DNA from: Clostridium sp. CAG:678
GTDB taxonomy: Bacteria; Bacillota; Clostridia; Oscillospirales; Acutalibacteraceae
Length of the DNA: 64,000 nt
Reading direction: 5' to 3'
NCBI GenBank assembly: GCA_000431535.1
Contig: HF991822.1
Coordinates: 59,313-123,312 of the forward strand
Part shown: piece by piece, positions 17,500 through 25,716 of the stretch
Layout: each line of letters starts with the position of its first letter
How positions within the stretch are numbered: position 1 is the stretch's first letter
Made by a program: the position numbers and the translations under genes
Notes under the pieces: model-generated
Seen by the model: the letters and a program-made list of their open reading frames with translations, nothing else
Told to the model about the DNA's origin: nothing
Databases searched by the model: none

Positions 17500-18753
17500 T
17501 CAGGTGCGGTAATCGCCGTTGATCTTCACATAGTCATACGTCAGGTCGCAGCCCCATGCCTTTGCGCTGCTTTCTCCCGCGTTCAGATCTATGATAACGT
17601 AGATTTCGTCGCTTTTCAGAATGTTCGCCGCCTTTTCCTCGGAAAAGTCTACGCCTGCGCCGTTTCTGCAAACCGCCACACAGCCGAATTCGCTCTGGAT
17701 GTCCACATCCACTTTGCTGATATCAAATTCTGCGGGCGCATAGCCGATCGCGCAAAGAATGCGCCCCCAGTTGGCGTCTTCGCCGAATACGGCGCACTTA
17801 AATAAAGTGGAGCCGATCACGCTTTTTGCAATCGTGATCGCCGTGTCCTGATCCGGGCAGCCTTTGCATTCGCATTCGATCATTTTGGTGGCGCCTTCGC
17901 CGTCTTTTGCCAGCATTTTGGTCAGGTGCATCATCACTTCGTAAAGCGCCGCTTTAAAGGTTTCGTAGTCCGCGCCTGGTTCTGTGATCTGTGCGTTTCC
18001 GGCAAGGCCGTTTGCCATTACGGCAACCATGTCATTGGTGGAAGTATCGCCGTCTATGGAAAGGCAGTTATAGGTTACTTTTACCACATCGTCAAGCGCC
18101 GCCTTAAGCATTTCTGCGCTGATCTGAATGTCTGTCGTTATAAAATTCAGCGTGGTTGCCATATTGGGGTGGATCATGCCGGATCCTTTTGCCATGCCGC
18201 CGATCCGGCATGTTTTTCCGCCGGCATTAAATTCAACGGCGTATTCTTTCTTTATGGTGTCTGTTGTCATGATTGCGGTTGCCGCCGCCTCATTGCCTGT
18301 ATAGGAAAGGCCGGAAACAAGCGGCTTGATTCCTTTTTCTATCGGTTCTATCGGAAGAATCTGCCCGATAACGCCGGTGGACGCCACAATTATTTCTTCC
18401 GGCTTGATCCCAAGTTCGCCGGCGGCAAGCGCGCACATTTTTTCTGCTTTTTCCACGCCGTCCGCGTTGCAGGTGTTGGCGTTCTTGGAGTTTACGATCA
18501 CGGCTTTCGCGCGGTTTCCTGTTTTTTCCAAATTGTGTTTGGTTACCAGAATCGGAGCGCCTTTCACTTTGTTGGTGGTGTAAACTGCTGCGCAAACACA
18601 CTGCGTGTCGGAAACGATCATTCCAAGATCGTTTTTGTGCGGCACAGCCGGGTTTTGATTATCCGCCGCCGGCTTTTTTATACCGCAGTATACACCGTTT
18701 GCTTTAAATCCTTTCGGCGCGCAAACGCCGCCTTCTGTCTTTGTCAGTTCCAT
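17500..18753 (-). CDS. argJ: Bifunctional ornithine acetyltransferase / N-acetylglutamate synthase
   Basis: 417 residues. ArgJ transfers the acetyl group from N-acetylornithine back to glutamate, making the pathway cyclic. The autocleavage motif KGSGMIHPNMATTL is intact near residue 190; its threonine becomes the nucleophile of the beta chain. SIDGDTSTNDM and WGRILCAIGYA are further family signatures. It begins two bases after the argC stop with GGGGGA upstream and is followed by argB after 38 bases. No separate argA or argE is seen, as expected when ArgJ is present. Confidence 0.96.
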   Translation of the reverse strand: MELTKTEGGVCAPKGFKANGVYCGIKKPAADNQNPAVPHKNDLGMIVSDTQCVCAAVYTTNKVKGAPILVTKHNLEKTGNRAKAVIVNSKNANTCNADGVEKAEKMCALAAGELGIKPEEIIVASTGVIGQILPIEPIEKGIKPLVSGLSYTGNEAAATAIMTTDTIKKEYAVEFNAGGKTCRIGGMAKGSGMIHPNMATTLNFITTDIQISAEMLKAALDDVVKVTYNCLSIDGDTSTNDMVAVMANGLAGNAQITEPGADYETFKAALYEVMMHLTKMLAKDGEGATKMIECECKGCPDQDTAITIAKSVIGSTLFKCAVFGEDANWGRILCAIGYAPAEFDISKVDVDIQSEFGCVAVCRNGAGVDFSEEKAANILKSDEIYVIIDLNAGESSAKAWGCDLTYDYVKINGDYRT

Positions 18754-18755
18754 AT

Positions 18756-19703
18756 TCAGTCCCCCAAAATAAGAGATTTATCTTCTTCCAGGCCGCAGGC
18801 AATGTTCATGCACTGCACAGCCGCGCCGGACGCGCCTTTTCCAAGGTTATCAAATCTTGCCGTAATTACAAATCTTTCTTCGTTCCCGTTCAGTTCGATC
18901 TCCAGATCATCTCTGCCGTCAAACAAATTCGCGCCGATCATATTTTTTGAGTATCCTTCCGGGCGCACTTTGATCAGCTTTTCGTTTTTGTAATGTTCGG
19001 CAAGGATCTCTCTTACGTCCGCCGGTTTCAGCCCTCCAAGCAGCAGATCCGCATGAAGCGGAACACTTACCACCATCCCGCATTTGTAATCACAGATCAT
19101 GGGGGAGAAGACCGGATAGCGCTCGATCCCCGTTATGGCTTTCATTTCTTTTAAATGCTTGTGCTGTTGGGTAAGGGCATACTGACGCGGTGCGTCAAGT
19201 TCCGGATCTCTTTGCGTGTCTTCATACTGCGCAATGGCGCTTTTTCCGCCGCCGCTGTAGCCGGAAACGGCAAAACAGGTGAGGGGATAGTCTTTTGCGA
19301 TCACGCCGTGTGCCACCAGCGGATAAATGATAGAAATGAATCCGCTTGCATAGCATCCCGGGTTTGCGATCAGTCTGTTTGTCCTGATCTTTTCCTTGAA
19401 CTCCGGTGAAAGTTCCGGAAAACCGTATGCCCAGCCGGGTTCCGTTCTGTGCGCGGTGGATGCGTCAATGATCTTTGTGTGCATATTTTCTTTGTCCAAA
19501 AGGTTTACGGCGTCTCGTGCCGCGTTGTCCGGCAGGCAAAGAAACGTGATATCACTGTCGTTTATGTATTTGCTGATTTCGGCAGTGTCTTTGCGCTTGT
19601 CCTGCGCAATTTCAAGCAGTTTTATATCGTCTCTTTCAAGCAGTCGCTTTCGGATGCGCAATCCTGTAGTGCCTGCCTGGCCGTCAATGAATACTTTAAT
19701 CAT
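18756..19703 (-). CDS. argC: N-acetyl-gamma-glutamyl-phosphate reductase (type 2)
   Basis: 315 residues from the ATG at 19703. GGAG lies about eleven bases upstream of this ATG but only two from the ATG at 19712, so the shorter form is preferred. FIDGQAGTTGLRI binds NADP, NPGCYASGF holds the catalytic cysteine, and the compact length and GGGKS loop fit the short ArgC group (type 2) rather than the 340-residue type. It reduces acetylglutamyl phosphate to the semialdehyde. It is the first gene of the seven-gene operon. Confidence 0.94.
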   Translation of the reverse strand: MIKVFIDGQAGTTGLRIRKRLLERDDIKLLEIAQDKRKDTAEISKYINDSDITFLCLPDNAARDAVNLLDKENMHTKIIDASTAHRTEPGWAYGFPELSPEFKEKIRTNRLIANPGCYASGFISIIYPLVAHGVIAKDYPLTCFAVSGYSGGGKSAIAQYEDTQRDPELDAPRQYALTQQHKHLKEMKAITGIERYPVFSPMICDYKCGMVVSVPLHADLLLGGLKPADVREILAEHYKNEKLIKVRPEGYSKNMIGANLFDGRDDLEIELNGNEERFVITARFDNLGKGASGAAVQCMNIACGLEEDKSLILGD

Positions 19704-19744
19704 TTTATGCATATCTCCGTGTATTAAAATTATAATCTTTTTAT

Positions 19745-19772
19745 ATTATACACTCGCTTTTATCAAAGTCAA
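19745..19772 (-). promoter_or_regulatory. Promoter of the arginine operon
   Basis: On the minus strand: TTGACT (19767-19772), 16-base spacer, TATAAT (19745-19750), leaving a leader of about 35 bases to argC. About 30 bases upstream (19803-19815) are two TGAAT half-sites in direct, not inverted, orientation; they are reminiscent of ArgR/AhrC boxes but do not form a proper one. Confidence 0.75.
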
Positions 19773-20029
19773 TAGAAATTGAAAAAATATAATAAATATA
19801 CATGAATAATGAATAAATATACAAATATATCTTTTGCTTTGCTCCGGTAAAAGATGTGCAAACCGTTTTTTTTGCACACCTTGTGCTGTTCATTTTTTAT
19901 TTGCGCTTCTTCAATCCTGTGTGCGGTGGCATACTTCCAACGTAGAATTTATAAAAAATTAATAATTTCTAATACAGAATTTTATAGCGGCATTTATCCA
20001 ATATAATTCAATTTATAAGGGGTGAGGGT

Positions 20030-20281
20030 ATGAAAACACGCAAAAAAGCATACGGTAATTGTAATATTGTTGGGAGAAACATTGAACGGCTCAGAAAAGA
20101 AAGAGGGATTAAGCAAAAGAATTTTATTTCTAAGATCCAGGTTATGGGGCTGGATATCAATCCCACAAGTTATTCCAAACTGGAAGGGCAGTTAAGGATT
20201 GCAACGGATAAAGAAATCTATGTGATCGCCAAAGTACTTGGCGTGCCTTTGGAAGAATTATTTCGTAACTGTTGCGAATAA
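20030..20281 (+). CDS. Small XRE-family helix-turn-helix regulator
   Basis: 83 residues: a single HTH_3 domain, with NIERLRKERGIKQKNFISKI forming the first helices and ATDKEIYVIAKVLGVPLEELF closing it. The recognition helix region reads NPTSYSKLEGQ. AAGGGGTGAGGG precedes the ATG. It is monocistronic, divergent from the arginine operon with about 330 AT-rich bases between; whether it controls itself, arg, or something else cannot be told. The intergenic stretch also holds a GTGCAAA/TTTGCAC inverted repeat near 19857-19878. Confidence 0.8.
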   Translation: MKTRKKAYGNCNIVGRNIERLRKERGIKQKNFISKIQVMGLDINPTSYSKLEGQLRIATDKEIYVIAKVLGVPLEELFRNCCE

Positions 20282-20307
20282 ATATAGTTATATTAAAACA
20301 AAAAATA

Positions 20308-20346
20308 AAACCGATCTGAAGTGCGTCAAATCGGTTTCTGTTTTTG
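20308..20346 (+). terminator. Terminator after the XRE regulator
   Basis: AAACCGAT / ATCGGTTT inverted repeat with a 14-base loop, followed by CTGTTTTTG. Confidence 0.65.
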
Positions 20347-20385
20347 TGGTTTTTGCCGCGTTTTGCCCGCGTCTGCGGGCTTTTT

Positions 20386-21162
20386 TTACGGCTTTTTTAT
20401 GGTCAGGTTCGTGATCGGCGTAATGCCTAAAAAGGCGAGGTGCTTTTTCATTTCCTCAATCTGCTCTTTCATGGCAAAAAATTTCGGCGTGTGTGCGTCA
20501 AGCCCCAGAATCACTTCGTTGCCGGTTTCAGCTGCGATCTTCCAGAAGTCATCTCTCGGATAGGTGCGCTTGTCCACAAATCCCAAAAAATTAAATTCAA
20601 GCGGGATAGCAAGCGCCTTGGCGCCCGCACAGAGCTTTTGCATTTCCTTTTTATATTTCTTCTCGTCTCCGGTAAAATTCAGTATATCGGGGTGGGCAAG
20701 GTAAGTGAATGCCCCCGTCCTCAAGCCTTCCAGACATTGAGAAACATATTCTTTCAGCACATTTTCGTTATCCGTCGGCAAAGCGTTATAATGCCCCTGA
20801 TTATCATATTCGTTATGGATGTAATGCTGCCCCAGAATCAGATAATCAATGTCAAAACCCTTAAGATAATTCAACTCCTTCCTGAAAAGATCGGGGTAGT
20901 ATTCCAGCTCAAAACCAAGGTGTATCTTGATTTTATCTTTATATTTGTTTTTAAGAAAGCGTATGCTTTTAACATAATCTTCCGCGTCTTCCGGAAACAT
21001 TCTGAATCCGGAATAATAGCCGCATTCCTGCGGAAAAAGCATGGGCGCGTGATCAGAGAATCCAATCTCGTCAAACCCATTTTTAATGGCGCTTAAAACA
21101 TATTCTTCGTCCTCGCCGGTCGCGTGCCGGCATCTCTTTGTATGCGTGTGAAAATTCTTCAT
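20386..21162 (-). CDS. Histidinol-phosphatase family protein (PHP domain)
   Basis: 258 residues, close to HisJ-type histidinol phosphatases. FHTHTKRCRHATG at the N-terminus supplies the first metal ligands; EIGFSDHAPM, GFELEYYP and GLDAHTP supply others, and YLAHPDIL is present. The family hydrolyses L-histidinol phosphate in histidine synthesis, but no other his gene is nearby and related PHP phosphatases exist. The metal-binding HTH starts at residue 4, so no later start is possible. The predicted transcription start coincides with the ATG and no ribosome site is visible, so the mRNA may be leaderless. Confidence 0.82.
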   Translation of the reverse strand: MKNFHTHTKRCRHATGEDEEYVLSAIKNGFDEIGFSDHAPMLFPQECGYYSGFRMFPEDAEDYVKSIRFLKNKYKDKIKIHLGFELEYYPDLFRKELNYLKGFDIDYLILGQHYIHNEYDNQGHYNALPTDNENVLKEYVSQCLEGLRTGAFTYLAHPDILNFTGDEKKYKKEMQKLCAGAKALAIPLEFNFLGFVDKRTYPRDDFWKIAAETGNEVILGLDAHTPKFFAMKEQIEEMKKHLAFLGITPITNLTIKKP

Positions 21163-21168
21163 ATTAAA

Positions 21169-21196
21169 ATTATACCACTTTTTTGCAAAAATTCAA
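21169..21196 (-). promoter_or_regulatory. Promoter of the HisJ-like gene, adjacent to its start codon
   Basis: On the minus strand: TTGAAT (21191-21196), 16-base spacer, TATAAT (21169-21174). Seven bases beyond the -10 box is the first base of the ATG at 21162. Confidence 0.6.
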
Positions 21197-21206
21197 CGTC
21201 ATTCCC

Positions 21207-21235
21207 TTGACAAGTTCCCTCAAGTTTCGTATAAT
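21207..21235 (+). promoter_or_regulatory. Promoter of the tRNA-Asp/tRNA-Thr unit
   Basis: Consensus TTGACA (21207-21212), 17-base spacer, TATAAT (21230-21235). It lies 30 bases before the first tRNA, as expected for a strong stable-RNA promoter. Confidence 0.88.
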
Positions 21236-21265
21236 ACCATTTGCAGTGCTGATTGTGCTGCCCAT

Positions 21266-21342
21266 GGCCCGGTAGTTCAGCTGGTTAGAACGCCTGCCTG
21301 TCACGCAGGAGGTCGACGGTTCAAGTCCGTTCCGGGTCGCCA
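21266..21342 (+). tRNA. tRNA-Asp (anticodon GTC)
   Basis: 77 bases including an encoded CCA. The acceptor stem GGCCCGG pairs with CCGGGTC (one G-U); the anticodon arm is CCTGC CTGTCAC GCAGG with GTC at 21300-21302; the T arm is CGACGG-TTCAAGT-CCGTTC. First of a two-tRNA unit. Confidence 0.97.
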
Positions 21343-21347
21343 TTCGG

Positions 21348-21423
<76 letters not shown>

Positions 21424-21427
21424 TAAC

Positions 21428-21476
21428 AAAATCCCCGGTTTTCCGCATATTTCCGCGGTTTCCGGGGATTTTTTTG
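21428..21476 (+). terminator. Terminator of the tRNA unit
   Basis: AAATCCCCGG / CCGGGGATTT arms with a smaller internal hairpin (CCGC/GCGG), followed by a run of T. Confidence 0.85.
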
Positions 21477-21500
21477 TATTTTGATCAATTTGTTTATAAC

Positions 21501-21532
21501 AAAAACTGCGCTTATTAAAAGCGCAGTTTTTA
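21501..21532 (-). terminator. Terminator of gdhA
   Basis: AAAAACTGCGC / GCGCAGTTTTT, 11-bp stem with a 9-base loop; T-rich in both directions and located 26 bases past the gdhA stop on the minus strand. Confidence 0.85.
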
Positions 21533-21557
21533 TATCATAACCGATTTGTTTTATCAA

Positions 21558-23099
<1,542 letters not shown>

Positions 23100-23112
23100 T
23101 TACAGAGAGTTA

Positions 23113-23141
23113 TTGCATTATATACCAATTTGTAATATAAT
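23113..23141 (+). promoter_or_regulatory. Promoter of the M28 peptidase gene
   Basis: TTGCAT (23113-23118), 17-base spacer, TATAAT (23136-23141). Transcription would start near 23148, supporting the CDS start at 23185. Confidence 0.65.
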
Positions 23142-23184
23142 AGTTTCATCAGCTGCAGCATATTTTAGAAAAGAGGTCGTTATC

Positions 23185-24483
23185 ATGAGATTAACAAAAG
23201 GCGCGTCAGCCGCCACTCAAAAATATATGGCGGACGGTATCCGCTATGTATGCGAAAATTTTAAAAGGCGCTCTCCCGGCTCGCACAGCGAAAGAAAAGC
23301 GCAGAAGTACCTGAAGAAAGAGCTTGAAAAATGGGCGGATAAAGTGGAAATGGAGGATTTCTCGGTTCATCCTGCGGCATTTATGGGCTGGATCCCTGCG
23401 GCGGCAGTGATAGGCATGCTCGCAGTATTATTTTATTGGCTTACATATACGGGTGCCGTATCCGGTTCTGGGCTTGCCGTTGTTTCCACCGTGCTTGTTC
23501 TTTTGGCACTTGCATGCCTTGTGGTTGAATTTTTGATGTACCGTGAATTTGTTGACTTTCTTTTCCCAAGAAAAGTTTCCAGAAACGTCATGGCACGCCG
23601 CGCACCGAAAGGCGAAGTGAAAAGAAGAATCATTTTCGGCGGGCACACGGATGCCGCGAATGAATGGACGTATTCTCTGCACGGCGGTATTAAGAGCCTT
23701 GCTCCGGTCATGGGCGGCTCAATCGGCGGTCTTATCGCGGTAGTTATTTTTGATGTTGTTTGGATGATCTATTCTTTTACCGGCGGCAATTACGAAAGCA
23801 AATTCTGGCTCGTTTGCGGTATTATTCAGCTGATTCTTGTTCCGTTCTTTATTGCGATTTGCTTCTTTATTAACTGGAAGGTTGTTGTGGATGGCGCAAA
23901 CGATAACCTTTCCGCTGATTTCATCGCTATGGGCGTAATCAAAGAAATGGCGGAAAATGATGTCAGATTTGAAAACACGGAAGTCTGCGCGCTTCTTTCC
24001 GGTTCGGAAGAAGCGGGTATCCGCGGCGCGCTTGCATACGCGAAAGCGCATAAAGAAGAACTTCAAAATGTGGAAACCGTTTTTATTGCCATGGATACCA
24101 TGCGGGAGATCGAACAGCTCCAAATCTATACGCAGGGCTGCACAGGCACGCAGAAAAACTCAAATGCCGTTGCTGAGATTATTTACGAGGCGGGCGAAAA
24201 CTGCGGCATAGAGATGAAAGAAACGGAACTTTATCCAGGCGCGATCGATGCAGAGGCATTCAGTCGTTTGGGTCTGCTGGCATCCGGTTTCTGCGGCGTA
24301 AACCATGATCCCAAAACGTACTATCATACCCGTTTGGATACGGCGGATAATATCAGTGAGGAATGTATCAACCTTTCCCTTGATATCTGCTTGGAGGCCG
24401 CAAGGCTTTATGATGAAAAGGGCGGCATTGATGCGTTCAGGGAAGAAGGCAAAAAGAGATTTAAAAGAGGCCATAATAATTAA
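23185..24483 (+). CDS. Membrane-embedded M28-family zinc aminopeptidase
   Basis: 432 residues from the ATG at 23185 (AAGAGG upstream). Zinc-ligand motifs of family M28 appear in order: GGHTDAANEW, GANDNLSADF, SGSEEAG, MDTM, and YYHTRLDTADNI. Hydrophobic stretches precede and interrupt the catalytic domain: two segments around residues 65-120 and two around residues 180-240. The enzyme thus looks anchored by about four membrane helices, with the metal site divided by the second pair. M28 enzymes remove N-terminal residues from peptides; the natural substrate is unknown. It is a single-gene unit. Confidence 0.85.
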   Translation: MRLTKGASAATQKYMADGIRYVCENFKRRSPGSHSERKAQKYLKKELEKWADKVEMEDFSVHPAAFMGWIPAAAVIGMLAVLFYWLTYTGAVSGSGLAVVSTVLVLLALACLVVEFLMYREFVDFLFPRKVSRNVMARRAPKGEVKRRIIFGGHTDAANEWTYSLHGGIKSLAPVMGGSIGGLIAVVIFDVVWMIYSFTGGNYESKFWLVCGIIQLILVPFFIAICFFINWKVVVDGANDNLSADFIAMGVIKEMAENDVRFENTEVCALLSGSEEAGIRGALAYAKAHKEELQNVETVFIAMDTMREIEQLQIYTQGCTGTQKNSNAVAEIIYEAGENCGIEMKETELYPGAIDAEAFSRLGLLASGFCGVNHDPKTYYHTRLDTADNISEECINLSLDICLEAARLYDEKGGIDAFREEGKKRFKRGHNN

Positions 24484-24500
24484 TTTGCACTTGAATTGTA

Positions 24501-24533
24501 AAAAAGCTGCGGTTTCCTTTCCGCAGCTTTTTC
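24501..24533. terminator. Bidirectional terminator between convergent genes
   Basis: AAAAAGCTGCGG / CCGCAGCTTTTT with a short loop; closes the M28 gene and, on the other strand, the DUF6512 gene. Confidence 0.88.
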
Positions 24534-24543
24534 TTTGTAATCA

Positions 24544-25074
24544 TTATATACCGTATGTTTTGGTAATCGAATCTTCAAACAGCGGAATCAGCGGCGGAGA
24601 AAATGTAAACAGAATAAAGATTCCGCCCACTGCAAGCAACAGAATAAAGAAAATCACTTCGCTTGCCGCGCTCTTGTATTTCATGTTTTTCATCAGTGTG
24701 TAACTGATCAGAAACGCGGCGGCAACTCCGGCAAAAAAGGATAGGATATCTGCTGTCATACTATCGTTTCCGGTTGCGCCGGTGTAGGTATAATGAATAA
24801 ACAGGATGATCAGCATCCCGCTGATCACGCCGCAGAATTTTGAAAGAAACAGATTGAGTTTTTGCCCTTTCAGTATAAAATATTCCGCCGCTGTCCAGAT
24901 CAAAAACGGCGTGAAGATCAGTTTTAAGTGTTCCCAAACACTTTCATTTACCGGGCAGAAAATCCCTACGATCACATTTTCGCCGCTCCATTCATAGAAA
25001 AAATGTGAAAGCGTGCCCAGTATGCAGCAAAATGCAAATCCAAACAGTTCCGTTTTAAATAATTTGTTTTTCAT
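24544..25074 (-). CDS. DUF6512-type integral membrane protein
   Basis: 176 residues with about five hydrophobic segments. The N-terminal half contains HFFYEWSGEN and FCPVNESVWEHLKL, the sequence pattern I associate with the DUF6512 family of clostridial membrane proteins. No enzymatic motif is visible and the function is unknown. The ATG has a GGTGATC-type ribosome site. It converges on the M28 peptidase gene and shares its terminator. Confidence 0.75.
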   Translation of the reverse strand: MKNKLFKTELFGFAFCCILGTLSHFFYEWSGENVIVGIFCPVNESVWEHLKLIFTPFLIWTAAEYFILKGQKLNLFLSKFCGVISGMLIILFIHYTYTGATGNDSMTADILSFFAGVAAAFLISYTLMKNMKYKSAASEVIFFILLLAVGGIFILFTFSPPLIPLFEDSITKTYGI

Positions 25075-25130
25075 TTGATCACCGTAAATATTTTATGCGT
25101 GATTATTTAAAATTATATGTGGGTTTGTGG

Positions 25131-25159
25131 TTGACAATTCTGTTATTTTTTGTTATATT
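25131..25159 (+). promoter_or_regulatory. Promoter of tRNA-Ser
   Basis: TTGACA (25131-25136), 17-base spacer, TATATT (25154-25159), about 55 bases before the mature tRNA. A second TTGACA at 25189-25194 has no suitably spaced -10 box. Confidence 0.65.
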
Positions 25160-25214
25160 ATTAAAGCACCTAATCGGTGTTGAACTTGACAGTGTGTGTT
25201 ATAGTTACAGTTTT

Positions 25215-25305
25215 GCAGATGTACTCAAGCTGGTGACGAGGCGCCCCTGCTAAGGGCGTAGGGTGGGCAACCGCCGCGAGAGTTCGAATCTCTCCATCTG
25301 CGCCA
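25215..25305 (+). tRNA. tRNA-Ser (anticodon GCT)
   Basis: 91 bases with encoded CCA and a long variable arm, as required for serine tRNAs. Acceptor GCAGATG pairs with CATCTGC; the anticodon arm CGCCC CTGCTAA GGGCG gives GCT; the T arm is GAGAG-TTCGAAT-CTCTC. Its last 21 bases plus three A's recur exactly at 25448-25471. Confidence 0.97.
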
Positions 25306-25309
25306 AAAA

Positions 25310-25342
25310 AAGAACAAGCACTTTTGTGCTTGTTCTTTTTTT
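25310..25342 (+). terminator. Terminator directly after tRNA-Ser
   Basis: AAGAACAAGCAC / GTGCTTGTTCTT stem of 12 bp with a TTTT loop and a T-run. Confidence 0.9.
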
Positions 25343-25353
25343 AATATAATAGA

Positions 25354-25471
25354 AGAGATTCGAAAAGGGCAATGCGAAGCATAGAAACAGTCCTGTGGAC
25401 TGTTTTGGTGCCCGGGTGCGTGCCGCCGAGCGCGGAAGCGAGGCGGGCGAATCTCTCCATCTGCGCCAAAA
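25354..25471 (+). repeat. Hairpin-rich segment ending in a copy of the tRNA-Ser 3' end
   Basis: Bases 25448-25471 repeat 25285-25308 exactly (24 bases, from the T loop through CCA and AAA), with a period of 163 bases. The segment before this copy is not tRNA-like. It contains an inverted repeat AGAGATTCG (25354-25362) / CGAATCTCT (25448-25456), an inner 9-bp hairpin AAACAGTCC-tgt-GGACTGTTT (25385-25405), and a GC-rich hairpin CCGCC/GGCGG (25423-25446). A tRNA 3'-end direct repeat of this kind is the usual footprint of a site-specific integrase; no integrase gene is present, so it may be a remnant or a small dispersed repeat. Confidence 0.75.
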
Positions 25472-25505
25472 TAAGCCATCACATAAGTGGTGGCTTATTT
25501 TTTTT
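25469..25505 (+). terminator. Second terminator after the tRNA-Ser 3' copy
   Basis: AAATAAGCCATCAC / GTGGTGGCTTATTT, 14-bp stem with an ATAA loop and T-run. It follows the duplicated 3' end as the first terminator follows the real tRNA, so it may be the original terminator displaced by an insertion. Confidence 0.85.
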
Positions 25506-25507
25506 GA

Positions 25508-25687
25508 AAAAAGTTTGAGTTGCGCAAAGCGTTTGATATTCGTACCGTTCGTCAGGCTGAGGATGGCAGCGTTGCCAAGGTTGCCGCTTATCTCAGAAAA
25601 CAGTATGACAGCAGTTATAAAATTCAGGCTGCTCAGACATCAAATCTTCTTTCCTATTATGTATATTTATTCTGTTCGGGCAGATAA
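25508..25687 (+). pseudogene. Possible 3' remnant of a protein-coding gene
   Basis: An open frame of 59 codons after a TGA at 25505, ending with TAA at 25685-25687, has amino-acid composition like real protein (for example FDIRTVRQAEDGSVAKVAAY). It has no ATG and only a TTG without a ribosome site. Base composition is richer in GC than the flanking spacers. It may be the tail of a gene truncated by the event that duplicated the tRNA-Ser end. I do not recognise the family, and chance cannot be excluded. Confidence 0.3.
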
Positions 25688-25716
25688 TAAACAAAATGCT
25701 GTTGGAGTGATTTGAT

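Noticed and set aside
17926..18993. 355-codon plus-strand open frame opposite argJ and argC
   Set aside because: It spans the junction of two well-supported arginine genes on the other strand and has no family features.
19795..19825. Canonical ArgR/AhrC box upstream of argC
   Set aside because: The two TGAAT half-sites are direct repeats, not an inverted pair, and lie upstream of the -35 box rather than over the promoter.
25189..25212. Second tRNA-Ser promoter (TTGACA at 25189)
   Set aside because: The nearest TATAGT is only eight bases away, too close for a SigA promoter.
25225..25482. 85-codon minus-strand open frame over tRNA-Ser and its 3' copy
   Set aside because: It overlaps a functional tRNA and repeat hairpins; the repeated peptide parts come from the duplicated tRNA end.
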